Both the position numbers and the translations under genes were made by a program. Shown here in pieces: positions 1-10,439 of a stretch of DNA of 64,000 nucleotides; the stretch's first letter is position 1, and every line of letters begins with the position of its first letter. The notes under the pieces were generated by a model. The model did not search any database. It was not told where the DNA came from and saw only the letters and a list, made by a program, of their open reading frames with translations. The stretch comes from Pleurodeles waltl (Eukaryota > Chordata > Amphibia > Caudata > Salamandridae): positions 218,918,928 through 218,982,927 of the forward strand of contig NC_090441.1 of NCBI RefSeq assembly GCF_031143425.1. The letters are read 5' to 3'.

Positions 1-445
1 TCGACAAGTAATAAAGTAGGAACTCATCGTCAGGAAAAACCAAGGAGCATTCGTGTTCCAAAGCCTGAGCATCAGCCAAGGCAGCAGCTTTCCGTGATGT
101 TAGAGACGCATCCACCATGAAGGGCAACTCATAAGCAACTTCCCGTAGCAAACGCACCCTCAATGTGCATGTCTGGTAATGAACCCTCAGTGAGAACATC
201 AGCAGATCAGCCTCCAATGAAAGCAAGTGCTGCGTAGAAAGACAAACTTCCAGTGCCTGTTCGAATGAGCACCAGAGGCACCGAAACACGGGCTGCACAC
301 AATGCAAAACCAGTCTGATTGACAAGGACCAGTCACACTCCAATTGCTCCAGGAGTGTTGCTCCGAAATACTGCATCATGCGTTCACGACACAGCTGCGC
401 TGGTGGGAGCGCTTTTGTTCCTCCGTATTGCGGCGGGGCAGCCAT
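1..445 (-). CDS. Foamy-like ERV accessory ORF overlapping the 3' end of env (runs off the left edge)
   Basis: Reading leftward from an ATG at 445, the frame stays open for 148 codons to the window edge. The start lies inside the end of env, whose stop is at 384-386, so the genes overlap by about 60 bases in different frames. A homologous ORF occupies the same place after the plus-strand env (14477-14979): both share the segment LPPAQLC near the N-terminus, then a Trp- and Cys-containing stretch and an Arg-rich segment RVRLLRE. Two conserved copies at the same position argue for a real gene. By position it matches the transactivator or second accessory gene that foamy viruses carry between env and the 3' LTR. 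No domain is recognised, so that function is inference from position. The C-terminus is outside the window. Confidence 0.6.
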   Translation of the reverse strand, partial: MAAPPQYGGTKALPPAQLCRERMMQYFGATLLEQLECDWSLSIRLVLHCVQPVFRCLWCSFEQALEVCLSTQHLLSLEADLLMFSLRVHYQTCTLRVRLLREVAYELPFMVDASLTSRKAAALADAQALEHECSLVFPDDEFLLYYLS

Positions 446-1870
446 TGCGTAGAAAAAGAAGCAATAGCAAGATGCAACCTATTATAGCCAAAGTTATTGG
501 AAATCCCCCCAAAATACTGGAAAATATTGAGTGAATGGCTGAGGGTATCAAACTGAATATTGAAGAGAAGATGTGAACGAAACCAGAACGAACAGCCTTA
601 AAAAGTTTTGCGATTCCAGTAGTACTGGACGCATTATATATTCGTCCCAGGAGTTCACCAAAGTGCCTCGGAAAGTTAGTACTTAGAAGGGACTGTATCT
701 CTGCTGACGGCCTTGCCATCTGAAGTGCGTAAGTCTCGCTCGCAGATGTGAGCACCACATGTTTATGAAACAATAAAGCCTTGAGTCTGCTCAACTTGTC
801 AAATTCACATTAGAGGTAGCAATATGGGGCCAAATCTCAGCTACTTCCCATTGTCTTGTGGGAGGAAAAAGTAAATTCCCGCAGCATGTAACTAACTCAC
901 AGACCGAAACAAAATAAACTAGTCCAGCTCGCATCCCACAACAGTCTTTACTATTGAGGAGAACATAGCTGCCATTTGAAAGCACCTGGAACACAGGTCT
1001 AATCAAGGGGACTGGAACTCCCTTCAGATAACAAGCCAAGTTTGCTGCTGAAGGGTTACACGCCCTGTGCAAGGACAGCTGTTTACAAACCATCGAATAG
1101 CTGACAGAAGTCTTGTACTCACTACCGCTAAGAAAGATCTCTTTCATGCCACTGAGACATTTGTATGAGAAGGGCAGCTCCCACACCTCATGGATATAAC
1201 TATCTCCCAGCCTTTCATATCTGCCTAACGGAATGTGTTTTAAACAGGTCGTGAATTGGAGTGTTGAAATAGGCAGATTAATGACCTTGTGTATTAACCA
1301 CTCAGCAGGTGGTATTTCAGACACAGTAAAAGGCAACTTTTCTTACTTTTTCGATATTTAGCACATAAGTCGCTTTTTTCTTTGCCATTAGTTGTTGTTG
1401 TCGCGTTAAATTAAATGTAGAAAATATTTTCCTTGCACGAACATGTTGCCAGGGAACGCGACCTGCCTTCAATGTTTGAAGTGTTCAACCCAACTGCATA
1501 ATGGACCTTAGTCGATTCTGTCCAAGGTATAATGAGGACATATCACTTTGTGTTATGTCTATTGCAGAAGAAACTATGTTGTTTAGTGTGTATATTCGAT
1601 CAGACAGTGTATTAATTCTATTATCTACAACAGCTAATGCTTTCTGTAAATTATCCTGGTCTATTTGCCTTAACCGGGCAGCAGCTTCTTGTTGGGAAAG
1701 CTTCATAATTTCATTGTAAACTTCATATAAGAAACGCTTTCTACATTGTCTTCTGGGGCCCAACATGAAATCCCGTAAGTCAGTATTATTGGACAGGAGA
1801 CTGAGGTGTTCATTTACAACATCTAGTGAGGCACTCTGCAACCATTGTTGGCATAGTTTCCAGACACTGT

Positions 1871-2804
1871 GGCCCATATTTATACTTTTTGACGCTAAAC
1901 TGCGCTAACGCAGTTTAGCGTCAAAAAGTTTTGCGCCGTCTAACGCCATTCTGAAGCGCCATGCGGGCGCCGTATTTATGGAATGGCGTTAGACGGCGCA
2001 ATCAGACCGGCGCTGCCTGGTTTGCGTGGGAAAAAACCACGTAGACCAGACAGCGCCGGCGTAGGGGGAAAATGGCGCATGGGCGTCTTAAAATGGGGCA
2101 AGTCAGGTTACGTCGAAAAAATCGTCTTAACCCGACTTGCGCCATTTTTTAACGACGCCCATCCCCCATCAACATGACTCCTATCATTGTAAAGATAGGA
2201 GTCATGCCCCCTTGCCCAATGGCCATGCCCAGGGGACTTCTGTCCCCTGGGCATGGTCATTGGGCATAGTGGCATGTAGGGGGGCACAAATAAGGCCCCC
2301 CTATGCCACCAAAAAAAAATATAAAAAATAAAAAATTATACTTACCTGAACTTACCTGAATGTCCCTGGGGTGGGTCCCTCCATCCTTGGGGGTCCTCCT
2401 GGGGTGGGCAAGGGTGGCAGGGGGGGTCCCTGGGGGCATGGGAGGGCACCTGTGGGCTCATTTTGAGCCCACAGGCCCCTTAACGCCTGCCCTGAGCAGG
2501 CGTTAAAAAGTGGCGCAAATGCGCCGTTTTTAGCCACGCCAACTCCCGGGCGTCTCTTTTGCCCGGGAGTATAAATACCACGTAAAGGCCTGGGAGTCAT
2601 TTTTTAGACGGGAACGCCTCCCTTGCATATCATTAACGCAAGGAAGGGGTTCACGCTAAAAAATGACGCACATTCCGGGAACTTTGGCGCTATTCGCCTC
2701 TAACGCCATAGTATAAATATGGCGTTAGTTGGCGTTAGTTTTGCGTCGAAATTGCGTCAAAAAAAACGACGCAATTTCGGCGCAAACGGAGTATAAATAT
2801 GGCC
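1871..2804 (+). mobile_element. 0.93-kb terminal-inverted-repeat element inserted in env (copy 1)
   Basis: The element starts GGCCCATATTTATAC and ends with GTATAAATATGGCC. It is flanked by CTGT at 1867-1870 and 2805-2808, which I read as a 4-bp target duplication. The plus-strand env has no insert at the matching place, so the empty site is known. Just inside the left end is a perfect short hairpin around TGCGCTAACGCA. Many segments repeat as inverted pairs. No coding capacity. Copies 2 and 3 (3290-4203 and 34881-35794) are near the same length. A similar terminus begins the Harbinger-like fragment at 57463, suggesting a non-autonomous DNA transposon (MITE); superfamily is uncertain. Confidence 0.75.
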
Positions 2805-2808
2805 CTGT

Positions 2809-3285
2809 ATGTTGTTATTATACCCGCATGTTCGGATGACACATAGCAAGGGTCAGGCCTACTCATTCTAAAACCTCAAGTAGAGTTTAAAAAACATTGA
2901 TGATACCCATTGGTATTTGTTGGCCACAATAACCACCCGCCAGGACGTGACGGTGAAGCATTAAAGGTACCATTCTGGACCCATTCATCGAGCTGGTCTT
3001 CAGTTGCATTTATATATTTTTGCCATTCATAAAATTTTGCAGGGGCAGGGATACTGGGTGCATTCAATTCCTTAATTTTTGCTAAGCCTAAACAACTTGT
3101 TTGTTGTACAGTTTCATTTAAAAATATAATTTGAGCAGGTATCAGGAATGCTCGAAACAAAGCTTCCTTCCCCCGTATTTGACAATCTTGTGATCCCCAC
3201 ACACGTTTTAAGTCAATCGACTTCAACCAATATTCATAGCCTCCTATAGCCAACTGGGAAACAGAGGAATCCGAATAAATATATT
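2809..3285 (-). pseudogene. env: env surface-subunit segment between the two insertions
   Basis: An uninterrupted 125-codon minus-strand reading (3253-2876) lies between the two inverted-repeat elements. It aligns residue by residue with the plus-strand env near 12600-12970, sharing the stretch EALFRA, then FLN followed by a variable residue and T, then QTSCLGLAKIK, and the ending PGGWL. It includes several N-glycosylation sequons, as expected for an exposed retroviral surface subunit. Alone it has no start or stop of its own; it is part of the split env. Confidence 0.7.
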
Positions 3286-3289
3286 TTGG

Positions 3290-4203
3290 GGCATATTTAT
3301 ACTCCGTTTGCGCCGAATTTGCGTCGTTTTTTTAGACGCAAATTCGACGCAAAACTAACTCCATATTTATACTTTGGCGTTAGACGCGTCTAGCGCCAAA
3401 GTTCATGGAGTTAGCGTCATTTTTTAGCGTGAACACCTTCCTTGCGTTAATGATATGCAAGGTAGGCGTTCCCGTCTAAAAAAATGACTCCCAGGCATGT
3501 GCGTGGTATTTATACTCCCGGGCAAAAATGACGCCCGGGAGTGGGCGGGGCAAAAAAACCCGCATTTGCGCCTGATTTTAACGCCTGGGTCAGGGCAGGC
3601 GTTAAGGGACCTGTGGGCTCAGAATGAGCACAGAGGTGCTATCCCCTGCCCCCAGGGACACCCCCTGCCACCCTTGCCCACCCCAGGGGGACACCCAAGG
3701 ATGGAGGGACCCATCCCAGGGAAGAAAAGGTAAGTTGTGGTAAGTATTTTTTTATTTTTTATTTTGTGGCATAGGGGGGCCTGATTTGTGCCCCCCTACA
3801 TTCCACTATGCCCAATGACCATGCCGAGGGGACATAAGTCCCCTGGGCATGGCCATTGGGCAAGGGGGCATGACTCCTGTCTTTGCTAAGACAGGAGTCA
3901 TGTTAATGGGGGATGGGCGTCGTAAAAAAATGGAGCAAATCGGGTTAAGGCGATTTCTTTGCCTCAGCCTGACTTGCCCCATTTTTGGATGCCCAAACGG
4001 CATTTTCCCCTACGCCGGCGCTGCCTGGTGTACGTAGTTTTTTTTCACGCACACCAGGCAGCGCCGGTCGGCTAACGCCGGCTAACGCCATTCAATAAAT
4101 ACGGCGCCCGCATGGCGCTTCAGAATGGCGTTAGCCGGCGCTAATTTTTTTGGCGCAAAACTGCGTTAGCGCAGTTTTGCGTCAAAAAGTATAAATATGG
4201 CCC
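3290..4203 (-). mobile_element. 0.91-kb terminal-inverted-repeat element inserted in env (copy 2, inverted)
   Basis: This is the same family as 1871-2804 but in the opposite orientation: the end with the TGCGTTAGCGCA hairpin is now on the right. Ends read GGGCATATTTATAC and GTATAAATATGGCCC. TTTG at 3286-3289 and 4204-4207 is the probable target duplication. The plus-strand env copy again gives the empty site (ACTGATACAAAG continues straight into the following codons). It has no coding capacity; ORFs over it are chance readings. Confidence 0.75.
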
Positions 4204-4884
4204 TTTGTATCAGTCAATATTACATGTACATCTTCCATTGATGGCAATTTAAAATAATACGACTCAGCATTTTTAACATTGTCCCCAGAAAAATATGCAC
4301 ATTTTTCAGAATATGTTTTAAAAATCCCATGTGGTGGAGTTGGGCAATGTTCCCATTGTGTATAATTAAAATAGTCTTTACTTGCTCTGTGAATGAAGTG
4401 GTGTCCATAATAATTATAGCAAAACATATCACCATAATTCTCTTTACATTGATAAACATTTTCACTTTCAAATACAGTAAAATACTGCAATTCAGTCATC
4501 ATAGAATCAACTGTTTTCACATCCCAGTCATCAGAAACAACTCCGGGTATTATTACATCGTTCATTGAAAGTTTAAACACATATGGTATTTGAATGACCT
4601 CAGTAGGGCCGTATATGTCGAATGTTATTTTATCCCAAGCAATTCCATCAGGAATTGCTATAGCGGAAATGTTCATGAAAGACAAGTCTCTAGGGACTCT
4701 GTGTGAAGAAAAATGTGATTTTAGGACCTCATTCACCAGTTCAACTGTTGATCTTTCAGGAAGAAAATTACCATTTATTAATAGAAAGAATGTTACAGAC
4801 ACTTAAACAGTCATACACGTACATACCCTATACAAAATTCACATAGCACAGCACTAATTAACAATATAGTGTGCAAAAAATACA

Positions 4885-6775
4885 AAACAACTTTGGATAT
4901 TTCCAACTGGTTTTTCTGCCAGAATTTAGCACACGAAAGTCGGGACCTGAGTGCATTCTCCTTTGGCTAACAGAAACATTTCTGCCGTTTTCCCCAATGC
5001 TACAAGAACAGTCTAGGGCTGTTCTCGGCTCGTGTAACATCAATATTACATGATATTGATCCCGAGGCGTTGTCCTACGTGGATGACATCTACCTCACAG
5101 ACGACGACCTCACCATTCATCTTGTCAGGGTTGATCGGATCATTTTAGGATTTGCAAACCTCAGTTACAAATTTAACTTTAAGAAAAGTAAGATAGCCTT
5201 TCTCAGAGTATTGTTCCTGGGATACGAGCTATCAGACGAGGGCAAGAGCCTGGCCCGCACTTTCTAGAGAAATGTGCACTACTTCACACACCGAACACTC
5301 TCAAGAAACGACAGTCTTTACTTGGTTTCTTCAATTTTGGCAGAACATACATTCCTGACTATGCACAATGTATCAAGACACTTTGGGGGTCATTCTGACC
5401 ACGGCGGGAACCGCCGAATGACCGCACCGCGGTCAAAAGACCGCAGCGGCCATTCTGGCTTTCCCGCTGGGCCGGCGGGCGACCGCCAGAAGGCCGCCCG
5501 CCGGCCCAGTGGAAAACCCCCTGCAACAATGAAGCCGGCTCCGAATGGAGGCGGCGGAGTTGTACGGGTGCGACGGGTGCAGTGGCACCCGTCGCGATTT
5601 TCAGTGTCTGCAAAGTCTGTCAATGCCAGTGGCATGGGCAGTGCAGGGGCCCCCAGGGGCCCCACGACACCCGTTCCCGCCATCCTGTTCCTGGCGGTAA
5701 AAAACGCCAGGAACAGGATGGCGGGAAGGGGGTCGGAAACCCCCATGGCATGCATGCAGCGCCGCCATGGAGGATTCCCGGGGCCAGGGGTAAACCGCCG
5801 GGAAACTGCCGGTTGCCCTTTTCTGACCGCGGCTTTACCGCCGCGGTCAGAATGGCCCAGGAAGCACCGCCAGCCTGTTGGCGGTGCTTCCGCGGTCCCC
5901 GGCCCTGGCGGTCATGGACCGCCAGGGTCGGAATGATCCCCCTTATGCCTTATACGTTCTGATTTTTCGAGCAGACACTGGACAGTTGAACACACAGGCA
6001 TCCTTAGGGAATTACAACAGGACATGCTAGAAGCTAAACACTTGCACACACGTGACAACAAAACAAATTTGGTCATCAGAATAATTGCTGGTGATATTGC
6101 GTTCACTTATGCCACCTTTAACAAAGCCAAAACAGTGCCCATAGCATATAAATCACATTTATATTCAAATGCAAAACAATTTTTTGCACCCACAGAAAAA
6201 ATTCGAACTGCAGTTCAGATGGCTGACATTAAGGAGAGGCCACTTGCCCATGGGGAATGCTTTATTGTCGTTACCCCCGGTGCCAGCCTTAGAGGCTGTC
6301 ACCAAAGCAAGCGTACCTAACGTTAAAGCATTACACCCACGCTGGATTCAGTGGACAACATCCCTGACTGCCACCGATGTATGTTACACCTTTGATCCAA
6401 AACTTCACACACAAGAATTTCTCCAATACGAACTGCAGGACCCCGCTCCTCTAGATATTTTGCCACTTGACAGATACCATACTGTCATTTATACTGATGG
6501 TGCACCACAACCAGCTGTACGTACTAAACATCAATATTCAGCCACTTGCACAGCCGTGAGTGGAATGATGAAGGATGGACTCTTCCACCCTCACAATACC
6601 TACACACAGACTCTAGGGCACGGCTCAGTTGGCTGAATTCAAAGCCCTTATTTTGGCACTAGAACATACAGAGCCAGGATAACTGACTTTCATTGTCTGT
6701 GACTCATACTACTGCGTCCAGTCCTATAATGATTACCTCAATCACTGGAAACTGAACGGGTATATAGATTCCAAG
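4885..6775 (+). pseudogene. pol: Foamy-like pol, RT to RNase H part (plus-strand provirus, 5'-truncated)
   Basis: Homology to the minus-strand pol begins at about 4885, inside RT, so everything upstream (5' LTR, gag, protease, RT N-terminus) is missing. The RT catalytic motif YVDD is at 5073-5084 in the segment LSYVDDIYLTDDDL. The connection domain follows 5943, and RNase H shows YTDGAPQPA near 6492 and a later QLAEFKALILALEHT segment. Breaks are several stops and frameshifts, the GC-rich element at 5385-5942, and a Penelope-like insertion ending the homology at about 6775. The YVDD form is the one used by foamy viruses. Confidence 0.75.
5385..5942. mobile_element. GC-rich terminal-inverted-repeat element in pol
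   Basis: The sequence between GGGGGTCATTCTGACC and GGTCGGAATGATCCCCC is far richer in G and C than its surroundings and is built from inverted pairs of segments such as CCGCCAGG / CCTGGCGG. The uninterrupted minus-strand pol (24680-24790) shows that this block is an insertion. Flanks read TTT (5382-5384) and TTA (5943-5945), so the duplication is only 2 bp certain. The same family recurs at 9453-10017 with a clean 3-bp TAT duplication. The long ORFs across it exist on both strands and are chance readings of GC-rich DNA. Confidence 0.7.
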
Positions 6776-6776
6776 G

Positions 6777-7780
6777 AATGGAATGGGACTGTTGAGCAGC
6801 TCAACACTTACCATGCCTACCTTAATGACAACCCATACAATGTAAAACTAAGCTTACAACATAGCAAAGACACTATTGATTTCTTGGACATTAGATTCTT
6901 TGTGACAAATAATCGCATACAGAGTACCTTATACAGAAAACCAATTGCCTGCAACAGCATTCTACATGCGAAAAGTGCCCACCCTACATCAGTCATTCAG
7001 AATATTCCTTTTGGCGAGATGATACGTGTACGACGCAACTGTAGTACTGATGATACTTTCCTCACACAAATTGAAAATGCTAAACAGAGATTTATGAAGA
7101 GAGGATATGACAATAAGACTCTATCAGACGCAGAAAAACTGATTAGACAGACACCGAGAAAAGACACCTTGATTGTGAGACCACAAAAGAATAATAAAAA
7201 ACAACGCCTTGAACAGGTGTCCTTTGTAACTCAGTACTCACTCCACAGCCAAGGCATTTTTAAGGCCTTAAAACGCCATTGGCACTTTCTTGTTGACATA
7301 CCAGGACTGAAAAGGGTACATATCCAAAACTCCAAGAATCACTTACCGCAGGGGCAGGACACTAAGGGATCAGTTATGCCCTAGCTACACCACCACTCCA
7401 TGCAATATCACATGGCTCCCGACCAAACCAAAGGGTTTTATGTATGCCATGAATGCAATATCTGCACTTTTGGGTTGGATAATTCTAAGGACTTTTGCTA
7501 CAACACTGCTAAAAAGTATACCAATAATCATTTCATCAACTGCAAGACGAAATATGTTCTGGTCTGCACATGTAATAAAGTATTTGTGGAAAGTACTGTA
7601 AGGCCCCTCAAATCCAGAATTCAGGAACACATGCGTGCTATTAAAAACAAGGATACTAGGTATCCATTAACATCGCACATGTTGATTTATCACCCAAATG
7701 ATATACCTGTCTGTTTTCAAGGGGTAGACCACATACCACCCCAACCTAGAGGAGGGAACAGAGAACTCATTCTACACTAA
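6777..7780 (+). pseudogene. Penelope-like RT C-terminus and GIY-YIG endonuclease
   Basis: One frame runs about 335 codons with a single in-frame TAG at 7382-7384. The first part has the conserved TIDFLDIRFF segment and basic residues typical of the PLE RT thumb and linker. The second part begins with a Cys cluster (GFYVCHECNIC), followed by a GIY-YIG nuclease: KYVLVC, then VFVES, RPLKSRIQEH and a later SH pair. In active enzymes the second signature is usually Y-x-G, so VFVES suggests decay. The RT palm with its catalytic aspartates is missing because of 5' truncation, which is normal for these elements. Confidence 0.7.
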
Positions 7781-8296
7781 AAGGAGGCAGCATGGATTTA
7801 CCGCCTGCGAGCGGTTGAGTTAGGTCATAATACAGACAATGAATTACATTACTTTTTGTAACAAAATTGTTTACCTGCAACATATATGATCTTTGATATA
7901 TTTGCCCTACTATCAACCTGCATGACACAATATTAGGGCCAGGGCAAGGGTCACCATGCCATTGATAATCCTTATATTGACATGTCAGAAGACTGTTAAA
8001 TACTCTGCTATGTTGTGTACTTTGCTCGTTCGTCTATTATAGACAATGTTGCTTCCCTTTGTACTGTATGACATCGAGATATTACTTAAATCATCAGAAA
8101 ATTGTTACTGTTTCTTTCCGACCATAATCAGAAATAATTTCTAATTTGTAGTGTTTACTAGCCATATAAACCTCTTTGTCTGTACAATTTCCACTATTGT
8201 CACCAATATCTTGAAACTAAATATATACTGTGCATAGCATTAACTTTCTTTTTCGGCACTGGGTGTGTAAGGCATTATTCACACACATTTTTTTAC

Positions 8297-8588
8297 GGTT
8301 GACTATCTTTAGAACAATGGGAAATTTAAGTAACCCCAACTAAAATGGCCGCCGTTTTTTCCATCTGGTCCATTTTCTATTTTTTTGCTTACGGGCATTT
8401 ATCTCCGGCTCCAGACGGGCGGTATAATACACGCTTATTCTGGTTGATTACCTTTAGAATGACGGAGAATTTCATTTAACCCCAACCAAGATGGCCACCT
8501 TTTTTCCATCTAGTCCATCCTCTATTTTTCCTTCCTCGTGCATTTATCTCCGGCTCCAGATGGGCCGCCCAGTATACGCTCATACTGG
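8297..8588 (+). repeat. 145-bp tandem duplication in the PLE 3' region
   Basis: Two direct copies, 8297-8441 and 8442-8588, align along their length, from GGTTGA(C/T)TA to CATACTGG or TTATTCTGG. Both contain ATGGCCGCC or ATGGCCACC followed by a T-run, TCCATCT, and CATTTATCTCCGGCTCCAGA. They are diverged, with many transitions. Terminal repeats are known for Penelope-like elements, but these two copies are internal and in tandem. Confidence 0.7.
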
Positions 8589-9452
8589 CGTAGGACGCTT
8601 CACTTGGCGGCAGATTACAAACCGCCTCATCAACAGTGGACTGAATTTCCGTCCCGCACAACTCTTCAACTATGAGACTAGACAGATGAAACTCCTCAGC
8701 TTATATTCCGGCCACAATCTTTTGGATACTCGGGTAGGACGCCCTCTGTTTTTATTTACCTATATGTTTGTGACTGACTCCGTACCATCGTCACGGGTCA
8801 TCCCACACTATTTTTGTCTTGATCTGGACTAGTAAATTGTTTCTGTATCACTGTTTTGTTATTGAGAAGCTTTTATTTCTTTCCCCTGTGCATTTATGGC
8901 CAATTCCGTGCCAACGTCACGGGTTAGCCGAGGTCAACTGGGTCACATAGAAAGTGAATAACCTCGTTGTAATGCGGCATCCTCTTTCTTTTAATGAAAT
9001 TTATGAATATGAGCGCAGCATTCTTATTGTAGGACTCGGGATCAGACCCGACTTCTAATTTGATATTTTCTGACTTTACTCTTTGGCAATTTCTCACTGT
9101 GATCCTGTAGAAATTGTACTAACATGGGCTTCCTAAATGGAGAACGTGGAACCAGACCTGTTCTCTATAATTGAAACACCTTTTACTACCCCTATTGACA
9201 TTACTATCTTGTGATTCTTTTTAGACTTTTAAATATGGTCTGGTCTTTTCTTTTCGTTACATCTCTCTCTAATAGATGTACTATTTCTACCTGCACGAGG
9301 ATACTTATAACTCAAAAACAGCTAGAACTGGACTAGGTAGGTTCATTTTATACACCTACGGACTGCCACACAATTATGCATGTATAATTATCACTCCTTG
9401 CACTTATGGGTTTGTAATATAGTTGACCACATCGGGTACCTTTCCAAATTAT

Positions 9453-10017
9453 GGGGGTCATTCCTACCCTGGTGGTCATGGACCGCCAGGGCAGGGGACG
9501 GAGGAAGCACCGCCAACAGGCTGGCGGTGCTTCAGGGGCCATTCTGACCGCCGCGGTCAGAAAAGGGAAACCAGCGGTTTCCCGCTGCCCCAGGGAATCC
9601 TCCACGGCGGCGCTGCAAGCAGCGCCGCCATGGGGATTCAGACCCCCTTCCCGCCATCCTGTTTCTGGCGGTTTTCACCGCCAGAAACAGGATGGCGGGA
9701 ACGGGTGTCATGGGGCCCCTGGGGGCCCCAGCAGTGCCCATGCCACTGGCATGGGCACTGCAGGGCCCCCCTAACAGGGCCCCATTAAGATTTTCAGTGT
9801 CTGCAAAGCAGACACTGAAAATCGCGACGGGTGCAATCGTTCATCGTTGCTGGGTCTTTCCCGCTGGGCGGGCGGGCGGGCGGCCTTTTGGCGGTCGCCC
9901 GCCAGCCCAGCGGGAAAGTCAAAATGACCGCCTCGGTCTTTTGACCGCGGTACAGTCTTTTGGCGGTCACCGCCTGGCGGGCGGCGCCCGCAGCCCGCCG
10001 GGGTAGGAATGACCCCC
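9453..10017. mobile_element. GC-rich terminal-inverted-repeat element nested in the PLE (TAT duplication)
   Basis: It begins GGGGGTCATTCCTACC and ends with GGTAGGAATGACCCCC. TAT at 9450-9452 and 10018-10020 is a clean 3-bp target duplication. Interior palindromic blocks such as the pair of CCGCCATCCTGTTTCTGGCG and its complement (9650-9700) match the family at 5385-5942. A 3-bp duplication and GC-rich palindromic build are compatible with a PIF/Harbinger-type MITE. ORFs on both strands are chance readings. Confidence 0.75.
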
Positions 10018-10439
10018 TATGTGTATATATTTCCTTTTTATTATTTTTCACACTTCTGGGATTCCCAACTTTACCACTGTCACGCTCCCTTGCCACTTTC
10101 TACTTTTTCTTTTTCTTTCTTGTAAGTTTTGTATCAATCTTATGTAATTATGTGTCGTCATATCCTTATCTATATGTAGTCATTCTCGTTTTCAGTTTTT
10201 ATTCTCGGTTGTTGTTACCACTAACGTTATATGTTTCCAAGTGGAAGAAAATATATGATTGAAAGAAAATAAAGAAAAGAGCTGTCACTCCCTACCACAA
10301 AAGAACTGTATTTTTTATATGTGAATTGATAGACTTTGACGAGTGGTGCACCACCACTATGTTTTTCATTTCTGGTTTTTAGCCTTTTTTCTTTCACAAA
10401 AAGGTTAGCACCCTCGCAGCAGGGGTACTGGTGGATGCA

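Larger units (their letters stand above)
384..4884 (-). pseudogene. env: Foamy-virus-like envelope glycoprotein gene, broken and split by two insertions
   Basis: Pieces read on the minus strand are co-linear with the plus-strand env at 11737-14420. They are the leader and surface-subunit start (4802-4204, with a hydrophobic segment ending FFLLING), more surface subunit (3285-2809, several N-x-S/T sites), and a segment with a furin-type basic site (RRQCRKRF, near 1750). The transmembrane subunit follows (1484-384), ending in a long hydrophobic anchor near residues 90-115 of the last ORF. The long leader with its own membrane segment and the basic cleavage site suit a spumavirus-type Env. Breaks are a stop after MQLG (about 1485), frameshifts near 1325 and 800, and two inverted-repeat elements (1871-2804 and 3290-4203). 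A degraded stretch continues to about 4884, where plus-strand pol begins. Not functional. Confidence 0.75.
6777..10420 (+). mobile_element. Penelope-like retroelement (PLE), 5'-truncated, inserted in foamy-like pol
   Basis: Coding sequence at 6777-7780 ends in a GIY-YIG endonuclease, the arrangement of Penelope-like elements. RNase H of the foamy-like pol stops at about 6775 and integrase resumes near 10440, so the whole block is an insertion. After the stop at 7781 there is about 2.6 kb without coding capacity. It holds a 145-bp tandem duplication (8297-8588) and a nested GC-rich element (9453-10017). The right end is placed only by where integrase similarity starts, so it may be off by some tens of bases. 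Confidence 0.6.

Noticed and set aside
5274..5936. 220-codon plus-strand ORF
   Set aside because: It lies almost entirely in the GC-rich inverted-repeat element, overlaps equally long ORFs in other frames, and has only low-complexity Pro/Arg/Gly content.
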